Below the pieces are notes generated by a model. That model did no database searches, was not told the origin of the DNA, and was given only the letters and a program-made list of their open reading frames with translations. The position numbers and the translations under genes were made by a program. DNA of 64,000 nucleotides from Lujinxingiaceae bacterium. GTDB taxonomy: Bacteria; Myxococcota_A; Bradymonadia; Bradymonadales; Bradymonadaceae. The stretch spans positions 1 through 64,000 of the forward strand of contig JACCWM010000062.1 in NCBI GenBank assembly GCA_013697635.1, in the 5' to 3' direction. Below are positions 53,669-62,243 of this stretch, one piece after another; position 1 is the first letter of the stretch; each line of letters opens with the position of its first letter.

Positions 53669-54743
53669 GCTCTCTTCGACAAAAGCCGTGCTCGCAAATC
53701 TCGATTTCGAGTACGAGTTGGCCACAGGCCCCACCTACATCACCCCCAAAGCGGTGGCGCGCGTGATCGGGCGCTGGCGCCACATCCTTCGCTTGCTGCC
53801 AGGCTTCGAGGACGCCCGCACGATCATGGCCGAGGCTACCGCCACCGAGGCCACCGCCACCGAAGCGCCAGGTGAGCTGCTCGTCTGGGGCGTGACTGCC
53901 CGCACAGCCGCCCTTTTGGCGCGCCCAAACTTTCCGTCGATCGATGCCGTTCGCCTGGCCAACGACAAGCGCTTCTCTCACGCTCTCGAGGTTCGACTCG
54001 GCATCAGCCTGCCCACAAGCTGCATCGTCGCCTCGCCAGTCGAGCTCGAGCGCGCCGCAAGCGCGTCGGCGTTTGACTGGGTCGCCAAGCACCCGCTGGG
54101 CGTCAGCGGCCGCGAGCGAATCTTGGGCAAGGCCGGGCGCATCGACGAGCCGGCAGCTCGCTGGGCCGCGCGCCAGTTCGACGCCGGCTGGCAGCTCGTC
54201 TTCGAGCCCTGGGTCGCCCGCGAGCGTGAGTACTCCTTGCAATTCGACATCGCTCCACAGGGCTTCGTGAGTTTTGTCGGCGCCTGCGAGCTGCTTACCG
54301 ACAGTGTCGGCACCTTTCGTGGCCACCAAAGCCTGGCCGACAACTCGATTTGCACCCAACTGGTCGAAGCGGCGCTGCCCGCGCTCGCCGCCGTTTTCGA
54401 AGCTGGCTATCACGGCCCGGTCGGCATCGACGCGCTCGTGGGCCGCCTTGGCGACGAGTTCATCGCTCGCCCGATCACCGAGATCAACGCCCGCCACACC
54501 TTCGGCCGGCTCGCTCTGGCCCTCGAGCGCTTCGTGCCCCCAGGCTGGCAATATGTCTGGTGGCATCCGTCACCGGCAGCCTCCCAAAAGGCCGGCCTCG
54601 AGGCCCAGGGCGCCATCGGCCCACATGCCGAGCACCCCGGCGTCTTTCGCTTGCCCGAATTCGCAGATCCGAACAACGCCTCCCAGACCTTTGTGATCGC
54701 CGGCCCCGACCTGGCCGCGCTCGACGCCTGGGGAAGTACGTAG
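53649..54743 (+). CDS. ATP-grasp-like protein, unknown substrate
   Basis: The 364-residue product has an ATP-grasp layout: a variable N-terminal domain, then FDWVAKHPLGVSGRERILGKAG (lysine and glycine-rich loop) near residue 135, FEPWVAREREYSLQFDI near 185, and the metal-binding segment EINARHTFGRLALAL near 277. Such ligases form carboxylate-amine bonds, but neither partner is evident. The N-terminal 30 residues contain an EATATEATATEA low-complexity stretch. The start at 53649 lies within the end of the CBS gene. Confidence 0.7.
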   Translation: MPETSSKLSSTKAVLANLDFEYELATGPTYITPKAVARVIGRWRHILRLLPGFEDARTIMAEATATEATATEAPGELLVWGVTARTAALLARPNFPSIDAVRLANDKRFSHALEVRLGISLPTSCIVASPVELERAASASAFDWVAKHPLGVSGRERILGKAGRIDEPAARWAARQFDAGWQLVFEPWVAREREYSLQFDIAPQGFVSFVGACELLTDSVGTFRGHQSLADNSICTQLVEAALPALAAVFEAGYHGPVGIDALVGRLGDEFIARPITEINARHTFGRLALALERFVPPGWQYVWWHPSPAASQKAGLEAQGAIGPHAEHPGVFRLPEFADPNNASQTFVIAGPDLAALDAWGST

Positions 54744-54821
54744 CCTTTGCCACGCGTTGTATCATCGACTAAGTTCGCACCTTTCGGCCCCTGGCCCCAC
54801 CCACACCCCGAGTTTCGCACC

Positions 54822-55175
54822 ATGAGCTGGTATCCCCACCCCACCGAGATCGATTACGTCCAAGCCGAAGGCTTGCTGCGCATGACCTTCAGCGATGACC
54901 ACGTCGCCGACTACCCGGCCCGCTACCTGCGCGGCTACTGCCCCTGCGCCCACTGCCAGGGCCACAGCGGCGGCCCCCCCAAATGGCAGGAGGTCACCAA
55001 GCCCAATCAGATCCGCATCGACAACGTCACCCAGGTCGGCAACTACGCGATCTGCATCGCCTGGGGTGACGGCCACGACAGCGGCATCTACTCCTTCCAA
55101 AACCTTCGCACGATGTGCCCCTGCCCGACCTGCATGCCCGACGGTCTGCCCGAAGAGAAACGCCGACTCACGTGA
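54822..55175 (+). CDS. DUF971 protein (gamma-butyrobetaine hydroxylase-like N-terminal domain)
   Basis: The 117-residue product matches the small DUF971 domain: LRMTFSDDHVADYPARYLRG near residue 22, then cysteine pairs CPCAHCQG and CPCPTCMP that probably hold a metal, and IRIDNVTQVGNYAICIAWGDGHDSGIYSF between them. Stand-alone forms are common near ATP-grasp and iron-sulfur genes, but their function is unknown. The ATG at 54822 fits the family, and the longer upstream frame is not needed. Confidence 0.85.
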   Translation: MSWYPHPTEIDYVQAEGLLRMTFSDDHVADYPARYLRGYCPCAHCQGHSGGPPKWQEVTKPNQIRIDNVTQVGNYAICIAWGDGHDSGIYSFQNLRTMCPCPTCMPDGLPEEKRRLT

Positions 55176-55196
55176 GGCCCCTGCCCCGGAAAAATC

Positions 55197-55259
55197 GGGG
55201 GTGAGTGTGCAGATTAGCCAGTATCGACGGTCATTTGCCGCGATGGAAGCCCGGCTTCC
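55197..55259 (+). repeat. REP-like 63-bp element, copy R9
   Basis: It runs from GGGGGTGAGTGTGC to CATTTGCCGC, then GATGGAAGCCCGGCTTCC. Exactly 63 bases, with the consensus palindrome intact. It fills the 102-base gap between convergent genes. Confidence 0.86.
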
Positions 55260-55277
55260 CATGGGGTTTTGCGATTT

Positions 55278-56549
55278 TTACAGCGTGCGTTTTTGGCGCT
55301 TGGCGCTCAGCTGCGTGGCCTGGTGCAAGGCCTCGTTGACGGCGTCGCGGGCGAGCTGGCCGGCGTCCCACAGCTCGCTCAGATCGCGGCCGGCGCGCAC
55401 GAGTTTTTCGGCCCGGCGTTGGGTGCGCGGATCGCTCAAGTAGGCGCGAAGGCGCGTGAGCTGGGTGGCGGTCTGCTCGACCCAGCGGTCGGCCTGCTCG
55501 CTGTTGGCGATGCGTTGGGAGAGCGAGAGGTTGCGCTCGTAGACCTGGATGGCGCGCTCCATGAGCGGCTTGATCTGCGATCTGAGCTCGTCGAAGTACA
55601 TGGCGACCTCCTCGTCGGTGAGGTCGTCGGGGATCTCGGCGGTGAAGAGGTCGATGTAGAAGTCCTCGTACATGCGCCCGATCATGTAGCCGGCTGCCAC
55701 CGACCAGTGCGGGTGATGAAAACGCAGCGCGCGGATGTAGTTGGACTGGGCGCGCAGGAAAAGATCGGCCTTTTGTTGCAGATCGTCGCCCATGCGCTCG
55801 GGGGGCAACATCAGGCGGATCGCCGCGACGCGCTGATGGTAGACGCGGCCCAGGCCAAAGTAGCTCTGCACGATGAAGTGGGAGTTCTCGGGCACCTGAT
55901 CGTTTTCGGTGGCCTGCTCGTTGAGGCGAAGCAACGTGCGAAAGCCGCTCTCGGCCTCGACCAGGCTGCCGATCTCGAGCAGGGCGTTGGAGCGGCGCAC
56001 GTGGGCCTCGATGCGATCGAAGTGGCTCAAGTCGCGCAGCATCACCTCGGTCATCAGCTCGACGACCTGGTTGTAGTCGCCCAGCTCAGAGTAGACGTTG
56101 GCCAGCCTGTAGTGGGCGTCGGTGGCCTCCTTGGAGCCGCCGAACACCTCGACCACCTTGCGGTAGTTGCGCGCGGCGCTCTCCCAGAGCTGAAGCTGCT
56201 CGTAGGCAAGCCCGCCGTTGTAGAGCGCGGGCAAGTAGAAGCGACTGGTCGCAAAATACTTGATGATCAACTCGTAGTGCACCGTGGCTTCTTCGTAGCG
56301 CCGGCTCTGAAAGGCCGCGTAGGCGCGCGCAAAGACCTCGTCGGCATCGATCGTTTCGGTCTCGGTGCTGCCCTCGCGAACGCGGATCAGCATCGGGTCG
56401 AGCTCGAGGGTCTCTTCGGGCACCTGTACCGTGGGCGCGCGGTCGGGCCTGGCCGAAGACCCCGAACAGCCGCCGAAAAAGAGTAAGAATCCAAGGCCCA
56501 GAGCGGCGCTGCCGGTCAATCCACCACGTAGAATCGAATCACAAAACAT
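55278..56549 (-). CDS. TPR-repeat lipoprotein
   Basis: The 423-residue product has a lipoprotein signal ending at GGC (Cys28), a short linker, then repeated TPR-like helices from residue 70 to 330 (FARAYAAFQSRRYEEATVHYELII, YRLANVYSELGDYNQVVELM, and further pairs). The C-terminus is helical and basic. Similar lipoproteins act in outer-membrane or envelope assembly in the delta group, but a specific role cannot be assigned. The stop lies just beside REP-like copy R9. The ATP-driven ArsA-type pair begins about 100 bases upstream. Confidence 0.78.
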   Translation of the reverse strand: MFCDSILRGGLTGSAALGLGFLLFFGGCSGSSARPDRAPTVQVPEETLELDPMLIRVREGSTETETIDADEVFARAYAAFQSRRYEEATVHYELIIKYFATSRFYLPALYNGGLAYEQLQLWESAARNYRKVVEVFGGSKEATDAHYRLANVYSELGDYNQVVELMTEVMLRDLSHFDRIEAHVRRSNALLEIGSLVEAESGFRTLLRLNEQATENDQVPENSHFIVQSYFGLGRVYHQRVAAIRLMLPPERMGDDLQQKADLFLRAQSNYIRALRFHHPHWSVAAGYMIGRMYEDFYIDLFTAEIPDDLTDEEVAMYFDELRSQIKPLMERAIQVYERNLSLSQRIANSEQADRWVEQTATQLTRLRAYLSDPRTQRRAEKLVRAGRDLSELWDAGQLARDAVNEALHQATQLSAKRQKRTL

Positions 56550-56651
56550 GCGTCTAGCTCCAGATCTTGGCCGATCTTCTTAGTTTCATTTGCCCGCTTG
56601 CCCGTCCCGTCACTGATCTTGGACACACCCAAGAGATTGTTGTTCCACAAT

Positions 56652-57833
56652 CTATTCGAACAAGGCTCGCCGGGCTTGATCGAGGCCTTCGAGACTATGA
56701 ATGTCGAGGCTGAAATAGGGCACCGTGACGACCGGCGTCTGGCCGGGCAGCTCCTCGTCCAAAAGCGCGATGCTGTGCTCGTCCTGGGTGGCGCGCAATT
56801 GGAACTGGACGGCGTTCTCGAGCAGGCGGCTGGCCAGCGCATCGAAGTCGATCGCCTCAGCCGGCGCCGGCAAGTCTTTGGCCAGCGCCTGCAACTCGGC
56901 GCTGAGCTGCTCAGCCGGCGCGTCGAGCCTCGCGGCGCTCACCCACATCGGGTGCACGCGGTTGACCACGAAGCCACCGACGTGCAAGCGGCTCGTGCCC
57001 AGGCGCTCGTAGAAATACAGCGCCTCCTCGATCGTCAGGGTGTCGGGCGCGGTGACCACGACAAAGGCCGTCTTGTCGCTCAAGAGCAGGCTCTGCACCT
57101 TGCGCGCGCGCTGCTCAAAACCTTCAAAAAGCGTCGAAAACGTGCGCAAAAACACGCTGAGATCGTTGAGCAATTGTGCGCCGGTAAAGCGCCCGAGCGT
57201 CTTGATCACATACGACGTGCCCACCGAGAACAGCCCCAAGCCCGAGCGCCCCGTCATCGCGCCGGGCTTGTACATCCACTGCAGGGCCTTGCCGCTCACA
57301 GCGTCGGCCAGGCGATTGGGCGCCTCCAAAAAGTCCAGCGCGTGGCTCGTCGGCGGCGTATCGAGCACGATCAGATCGAACTCTTTTCGCATGTACAGCT
57401 CGTGCAGGCGCTCCGAGGCGGCGTACTCCTGGGTGCCGGCCAGACTGGTCGAAAAATACTGGTAGAAGCGGTTGTCCAAGATCTCGTCGCGCGTCTTGGC
57501 ATCGGGTGCATAGGTCGCCACGAGGTGATCAAAGGACAGCTTCATGTCGAGCATCATCGCCCAAAGCTCGCCCTTTGGCTCGAGGCCGATCTGGCGAAAC
57601 TGATCGAGCGGGATCTGCTGGATGTCGTTTCCAAGCTCGGTCACACCCAGGCTATTGGCCAGCCGGCGAGCAGGATCGATGGTCAAGACCAACACCTTGC
57701 GGCCCTCGATCGCGGCATGAAGCGCGATCACGGCGCTGGTCGTCGTTTTGCCCACGCCGCCCGATCCCACACAGACGACGACCTTGCGGTTGGCGATGAG
57801 CTTTGAAAACGATTGGGTCGCGCTTGGCTTCAT
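56652..57833 (-). CDS. ArsA/GET3-like ATPase (second of a pair)
   Basis: The 393-residue product has the deviant-Walker-like P-loop VGSGGVGKTT at residues 22-31, switch I TIDPARRLANSLG, and switch II LIVLDTPPTSHALDFL near 155. ArsA-type enzymes normally have a signature lysine before the GG (KGGVGKT). Here that position is Ser24, so ATP hydrolysis or dimer contacts may differ. Its start lies four bases after the stop of the partner ATPase. Paired ArsA homologues also occur as BagA/BagB in mycobacteria. Arsenite transport is unlikely, since the cysteine ligands are not evident. Confidence 0.85.
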   Translation of the reverse strand: MKPSATQSFSKLIANRKVVVCVGSGGVGKTTTSAVIALHAAIEGRKVLVLTIDPARRLANSLGVTELGNDIQQIPLDQFRQIGLEPKGELWAMMLDMKLSFDHLVATYAPDAKTRDEILDNRFYQYFSTSLAGTQEYAASERLHELYMRKEFDLIVLDTPPTSHALDFLEAPNRLADAVSGKALQWMYKPGAMTGRSGLGLFSVGTSYVIKTLGRFTGAQLLNDLSVFLRTFSTLFEGFEQRARKVQSLLLSDKTAFVVVTAPDTLTIEEALYFYERLGTSRLHVGGFVVNRVHPMWVSAARLDAPAEQLSAELQALAKDLPAPAEAIDFDALASRLLENAVQFQLRATQDEHSIALLDEELPGQTPVVTVPYFSLDIHSLEGLDQARRALFE

Positions 57834-57837
57834 CTTC

Positions 57838-58848
57838 TCAGCCTACCGACTTGGTCAGGTTCGACTTGTTCGGGGCGCCGGGGCCAAGTTGGCGCTCGAG
57901 ATCTGCGGCCATCTCGTGGATGATCGCAAAGCTCATCCGGTCCATGAAGTAATAGGGCACGCGCAGCATCGGCAAGTCGAGCTCGGCCTCGAGGCGCGCG
58001 ATGTAGTGCTGCTGCAGGCGCACGCGGCCGGCCCGAAAGCGCCCGGCCTCGATCAACCCGCCAAGCGAGGCGTTGACGCTGCCGGCCTCGGCGGCCCTGG
58101 CGGCTTCAGCGGCCTTGGAGGCTTCGTCGAGCCAGGCGCTCTCGTTGTCATCGAAGAGTGGGCGATAGACGGCGTTGGCGATCACGCAGCCAATGGGCAT
58201 CTTGAGCTTGTCACGGATCACGTCGCGAAGCATCAAGGTCTCGTTGACCGGCATCTCCTCGGGCAGCGTGACCAGGGCAAGCGCCGTGCGCTCGGAGTCT
58301 TGCAAGAGCTCCTCGATGCGCCGCGCTTCGTCGAACATCAGCCCCGAGCCGACCACCGAGGTGATCACCGACGGGATCTGCAAAAAGAAGATCCCGTGGC
58401 CGGTTGCCGGCGCATCGATGATCACCTTGTCCCAGACGGGTTTTCCCTGGGCGTTGGTCTCCATGACGTGAAAATATGCCTTACCCAGCATCACCAGCTC
58501 GTTGAGCCCGGGGATCACGCGCAAAAACGAGCGCACCACGCGGTTCTCGAACACCGCGCGGTAGATGAGCTTCACCTTGAGGATCATCAAGGCGTACTCC
58601 TCCATGGCGGCGGCCGGCGTGATGTTGACGGCATACAGGTTCTCGTCGACCTCGACGATCTCGGTGCCCACGTGCTGGGCACCAAAGAGCGAGCTGACCT
58701 TGTCCTTGACGTTGAGCTCGATGAGCAGCGTTCGCTCGCCGCGCTGCGCGCAAGAGAGCGCAAAGGCCGACGCCATGGCCGTCTTGCCCACGCCTCCCTT
58801 ACCCGTGAAGAGGACGAAACGCTTGTTGTAGAGATCTGGTGATGACAA
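57838..58848 (-). CDS. ArsA/GET3-like ATPase (first of a pair)
   Basis: The 336-residue product has an intact deviant Walker A GKGGVGKTAM (signature Lys17, catalytic-site Lys22), LIELNVKDKVSSLFGAQ after it, and switch II IIDAPATGHGIFFL near 145. The C-terminal half ends in a helix. It starts at TTG (58848) without a strong ribosome-binding site, so the start is tentative. With the next gene it forms a two-gene operon that may make an asymmetric heterodimer. Confidence 0.82.
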   Translation of the reverse strand: MSSPDLYNKRFVLFTGKGGVGKTAMASAFALSCAQRGERTLLIELNVKDKVSSLFGAQHVGTEIVEVDENLYAVNITPAAAMEEYALMILKVKLIYRAVFENRVVRSFLRVIPGLNELVMLGKAYFHVMETNAQGKPVWDKVIIDAPATGHGIFFLQIPSVITSVVGSGLMFDEARRIEELLQDSERTALALVTLPEEMPVNETLMLRDVIRDKLKMPIGCVIANAVYRPLFDDNESAWLDEASKAAEAARAAEAGSVNASLGGLIEAGRFRAGRVRLQQHYIARLEAELDLPMLRVPYYFMDRMSFAIIHEMAADLERQLGPGAPNKSNLTKSVG

Positions 58849-58951
58849 AACAAAGCCGGGTGCGTGCGATGTAAAGACTCCTACCCGCCGGGTCTTGGCG
58901 GGCGCTGGCCTCGGCGAATGTACCCACCGACGGACTCAAACGCAAGACAAC

Positions 58952-60070
58952 TCAGGCCCGATCGCGCACCATGGGCAAGGTTCCCAGCGCGTGCACGCGG
59001 CCAACCACCCCATCGATCTCGACGCTGTCGCCGACCGCGTTGAAACCGCGCTTGATGTAGGCCAAGGCGACGGGCTTGCCCAGCGCCCTGGAAAAGGTCG
59101 CGCTCACGACCTTGCCCACGCTCTTTTTTGCCACGCTCAGCTCGGCATCGGTGCCTGGCACCGCCGCCGATTCGAGCACCACCGCGCGCAGCACGCGCGC
59201 CGGCGTGCCCAGAGTGTCAAGCCGCGCGATGATCTCCTGGCCCAGATAGCAGCCCTTCTTGAAACTGATCGTCTCGTACATGCCCGCCTCGAGCGGGATG
59301 ACCTTTTCGTCGAGCTCGACCCCAAAGCGCGGGATCCCGGCCTCGATGCGAAGCCGCTCCAAGGCCTCGTGGCCAATCGGGCGAAGCCCGGCACCACCGG
59401 CTGCAGCACCACCGGCCGCCTCGAGCGCCTTCCACACCGCCAACGCGCCCTCGACCGCACACGAGATCTCAAAGCCCGGCTCGCCGACCAGCGCGATCTT
59501 TTGAACCACGACGTCCTCCTCTCCAATCACACCCCACGTGCCATGATAGTCGGCGAGTCCATCGAGCCCGCGCGCAAGCTCGCCGGCCGCCGCCAGCACC
59601 TCGGCGGCCTTTTGACCATAAAGGCCGATTCGCGCGGTCTGCTCGGAGCGATCCGTGAGTTTGACCTTCTCCATGATCACGTGGCGGCGCAGGTGCCCGA
59701 GCAAATTCTCGCCAAGCACGCCGGCCTCCAGATCGGCCAGCAGCATGTCCGGAAGATGCAACAAGCGCAGATCGGCGATCAGCCGCCCGGTCGTGCCCAC
59801 CGCGCAGCTCCACTGCCCGCTACCCTCCTCGGCCAGCGCAAAGAGATCGTTGGTCAACAGGCCCTGCAACCAGCTCACCGCGTCGTCGCCCCCGATCACG
59901 AGCAACTCACGCTCGCTGCGATCGGCTAGCCCCACACAGCCCTCGCGCACCGCCTCGTACTCGGCCTGCACATCCCCAAACGAGCCCGCCACCTCGGCGC
60001 CTCGCCAGCCAATCCATTGAACGCCCAGCGCTTCCAAATGGGCTTTGTATCCAGCGGCTCGATTTGTCAT
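58952..60070 (-). CDS. ygfZ: YgfZ-like folate-binding Fe-S cluster repair protein
   Basis: YgfZ helps maintain some Fe-S enzymes and is related to the glycine-cleavage T-protein. The 372-residue product has the signature KGCYLGQEIIAR near residue 272, with its conserved cysteine, and the N-terminal WLQGLLTNDLFAL segment of the folate-binding fold. The ATG at 60070 follows AGAGAAG. A hairpin-forming stretch (CCCGCC, GGCGGG) lies in the 103-base gap between it and the ArsA pair, so it may have its own transcript end or start. Confidence 0.87.
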   Translation of the reverse strand: MTNRAAGYKAHLEALGVQWIGWRGAEVAGSFGDVQAEYEAVREGCVGLADRSERELLVIGGDDAVSWLQGLLTNDLFALAEEGSGQWSCAVGTTGRLIADLRLLHLPDMLLADLEAGVLGENLLGHLRRHVIMEKVKLTDRSEQTARIGLYGQKAAEVLAAAGELARGLDGLADYHGTWGVIGEEDVVVQKIALVGEPGFEISCAVEGALAVWKALEAAGGAAAGGAGLRPIGHEALERLRIEAGIPRFGVELDEKVIPLEAGMYETISFKKGCYLGQEIIARLDTLGTPARVLRAVVLESAAVPGTDAELSVAKKSVGKVVSATFSRALGKPVALAYIKRGFNAVGDSVEIDGVVGRVHALGTLPMVRDRA

Positions 60071-60157
60071 GATCTTCTCTTCTGCATGGTAGGCGCACGT
60101 CGCGATCCACAGCATATGTCACAAGCAGCCCCAATATTCCACGCCCCAGGTTTCTCA

Positions 60158-60754
60158 ATGAAACACCTGCTCGCCACCGTGTTCCTCTCAGCCCTGAGCC
60201 TTTGCACCAGCGTCGCTTTTGCCCAATCCCAGGAACAGCCCCAGGAACAGCCCGACGCCCAACCCGAGCGAAGCACCCGACGCTTCGCCATCGACTTCAC
60301 GGCCGGCATCCACGGCCGCCACCCCGGCGGCGTCGAAGACTTTGGCGGCCAGGTCAAAGGCTCGCTGCCGTTTTGGTACAGCGCCATCGCCGGCCCCTTC
60401 CAGGCCGACCTTCAGGCCCACGCCATGCTCGGCCTCGGCCAATCCCCGACCGTCTACCCGGCCCTGGCCCTGACCGCAGGCGGCCACCTCTACATCCTCT
60501 CCTGGCTCTCCCTCGAAGTACGCATGGGCCCTTTGGCCAGCCTGCAAATAAGCGGCAACGGCATCGTCCCCGTCCTGGGCTTCTCCGGCGGCGGCGGCTA
60601 CGTCTTTCATCCCTGGCCCGACCACCGCCGCCGCCTGCGCCTCGGCATCCAGATGGACCGCGGCTTTCCCACCGTCGCCGACCCGCGCAACGACGATTGC
60701 CCGCTGTGCTACGGCTACATGGGAATCGGCTTTGGGTACGAGACGCCGTATTAG
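60158..60754 (+). CDS. Exported protein, possible small outer-membrane beta barrel
   Basis: The 198-residue product has a signal peptide (MKHLLATVFLSALS to VAFAQ), a glutamine- and proline-rich linker, then alternating polar and hydrophobic strands with aromatic edges (FAIDFTAGIHG, LEVRMGPLASLQ, GYMGIGFGYETPY). The C-terminal aromatic residue (Tyr) fits an outer-membrane barrel, but no family is recognised. It ends just before a hexanucleotide repeat tract. Confidence 0.62.
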   Translation: MKHLLATVFLSALSLCTSVAFAQSQEQPQEQPDAQPERSTRRFAIDFTAGIHGRHPGGVEDFGGQVKGSLPFWYSAIAGPFQADLQAHAMLGLGQSPTVYPALALTAGGHLYILSWLSLEVRMGPLASLQISGNGIVPVLGFSGGGGYVFHPWPDHRRRLRLGIQMDRGFPTVADPRNDDCPLCYGYMGIGFGYETPY

Positions 60755-60770
60755 GGGAGGGGCACGAATA

Positions 60771-60860
60771 CGATCACGATCACGGTCACGGTCACGATCA
60801 CGGTCACGGTCACGATCACGATCACGATCACGATCACGGAGGGCGATCACGATCACGATC
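60771..60860. repeat. Hexanucleotide tandem repeat (CGATCA/CGGTCA)
   Basis: About a dozen units of CGATCA or CGGTCA run from 60771 to 60839. After a 6-base interruption, two or three more CGATCA units follow to about 60860. Unit length six keeps any reading frame intact. One plus-strand frame encodes alternating His and Asp/Gly, but no start, ribosome-binding site or credible gene surrounds it. Confidence 0.9.
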
Positions 60861-60952
60861 GTGCTCGCCATGGCTCGGCTTGTCCTGCCGGCGGCTCCTA
60901 CACTATGCTTGCCGACGATCGTCACCCAGCACCCGACCCCACGGCATAGCCC

Positions 60953-61804
60953 ATGAAATTCTCCACTTTCGACACCCCCGAGGCGTTCGCCCAACGCGTG
61001 CGCCCGTACTTGTTGCGCCATGAGGCGATCAACAACCTGATCTTGGGACTCACTGCGACCTTGATCGACGACGCCCATCACTACCGCGACGTGTTTCTCG
61101 CGACGATCGAGGCCGACGAGCAGGTCAAATTGGCGGCGATGCGAACCGGTGGGCCCTTCATGCTGCTGCTCTCGCATCTGGAGGAGCCCGCCGCGTTGGC
61201 CAGCTTATGTGAGGGGCTGCGCGGTGAGGTGCTGCCCGGCGTCCTGGGCCCGAGCGCGGTGGCGCGCGCCTTTGCGACGCTTTGGTGCGAGGCCCACGCC
61301 TCGCGCTTCGAGCTCGCCCGTGCCCAGCGCATCTATCAGCTCGAGGTGGTGCGCTGGCCCACGCCCGCGCCGGGCAAGATGCGCGGCGCGCAACCTGGCG
61401 AGCAGGAGATGCTCGTCGAGTGGATCTTGGGCTTCGAGCGCGACGCGGAACTTGGCGAGAGCAGTCGCCACGAGGCCGAGCGCTGGGTCGAGAATTATTT
61501 GCGCCGCAAGGCCCTGTTCATCTGGGAGAGCGTCGGCGAGCCGGTCTCGATGGCGGGCTTCAATGGGCCGACACCCAACGGCATCCGGGTCAGCTACGTC
61601 TACTCTCCGGCGCACCATCGCCGCCGTGGCTACGCCTCGAACCTGGTGGCCCACCTCAGCCAGCACCTGCTCGACGAGGGCCGAAGCTACTGCTTTTTAT
61701 ACACAGACCTCGCCAACCCCACGTCGAACCACATCTACCAGGCCATCGGCTACGAGCCGGTCGTCGACGTCGACGAGTACCGCTTCCATCCACAACGTGG
61801 CTGA
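60953..61804 (+). CDS. GNAT-family N-acetyltransferase
   Basis: The 283-residue product has an N-terminal roughly 130-residue domain (MKFSTFDTPEAFAQRVRPYL) and a C-terminal GNAT core. VSYVYSPAHHRRRGYASNLVAHLS near residue 205 has the acetyl-CoA-binding R-R-G-Y-A loop, and DLANPTSNHIYQAIGYEPV near 255 is the usual final motif. The substrate is unknown. It is a single gene after a repeat tract. Confidence 0.87.
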   Translation: MKFSTFDTPEAFAQRVRPYLLRHEAINNLILGLTATLIDDAHHYRDVFLATIEADEQVKLAAMRTGGPFMLLLSHLEEPAALASLCEGLRGEVLPGVLGPSAVARAFATLWCEAHASRFELARAQRIYQLEVVRWPTPAPGKMRGAQPGEQEMLVEWILGFERDAELGESSRHEAERWVENYLRRKALFIWESVGEPVSMAGFNGPTPNGIRVSYVYSPAHHRRRGYASNLVAHLSQHLLDEGRSYCFLYTDLANPTSNHIYQAIGYEPVVDVDEYRFHPQRG

Positions 61805-61898
61805 TCGACGCCAGTTTTAAGACGATGAGCCCTAACAAAACTTTGCCGAGACACATTGTGTTTTCAGCGGAACTTACCCTTTTTATCTGAGTCAAAAA

Positions 61899-62036
61899 AT
61901 GGCTAGAAGCGCGCAAATAGTTTTTGTCGTGACGTTAGTGCTCATCGCCTTGGGCTTATCTTCATGCAGTTACGAGACATCGGAAACCTGCATCGATCAG
62001 TATTGCAGCGAAGGCGAATTCTGCCATAAGGAGTCT
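61899..62036 (+). pseudogene. 5' fragment of a cysteine-rich lipoprotein gene
   Basis: The start encodes a convincing lipoprotein signal (VLIALGLSSC, Cys24) followed by CIDQYCSEGEFCH, the start of an EGF-like cysteine pattern. After residue 46 the frame becomes the antisense of other coding fragments and no longer looks like a protein. I infer that only the first roughly 46 codons belong to the original gene. The frame stays open to 62420, so an altered product might still be made. Confidence 0.6.
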
Positions 62037-62048
62037 CCGGCGCGTCTC

Positions 62049-62220
62049 GTTGACGAAAGATGGACCACTTTCTGGCGCGGATTTGAGGGCATCGGAGGTC
62101 ACAGACTTTCATGTCTTCCTCGGTTCTGGGTACACACTCTTCAGAATCGCTGCAATCGCTGTCCGTTTCGCATCGCGGACGGCAAACCCCCCACGCATTT
62201 GATCCGCGTTTTGATGCGCC
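62049..62220 (-). pseudogene. Inverted fragment of a cysteine-rich protein
   Basis: On the minus strand this encodes CRPRCETDSDCSDSEEC, then a short segment ending MKVCDLRC, the typical C-x3-C-x5-C pattern that follows such lipoprotein N-termini. It has no start or signal of its own and is antisense to the open frame continuing from the lipoprotein fragment. It looks like the missing downstream part of that lipoprotein, turned around. Confidence 0.45.
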
Positions 62221-62243
62221 GCCCCCTGCTCCCCAACCATGTT

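Noticed and set aside
58849-58951. tRNA or small RNA in the gap between ygfZ and the ArsA pair
   Set aside because: A GC-rich hairpin is visible, but no cloverleaf or known small-RNA pattern. No tRNA-like sequence was noticed anywhere in the window.
60202-61023. Histidine-rich protein encoded by the hexanucleotide tract, suggestive of a zinc or nickel transporter tail
   Set aside because: The frame overlaps the end of the exported-protein gene, has no ribosome-binding site and no transporter core, and the repeat alone explains its composition.
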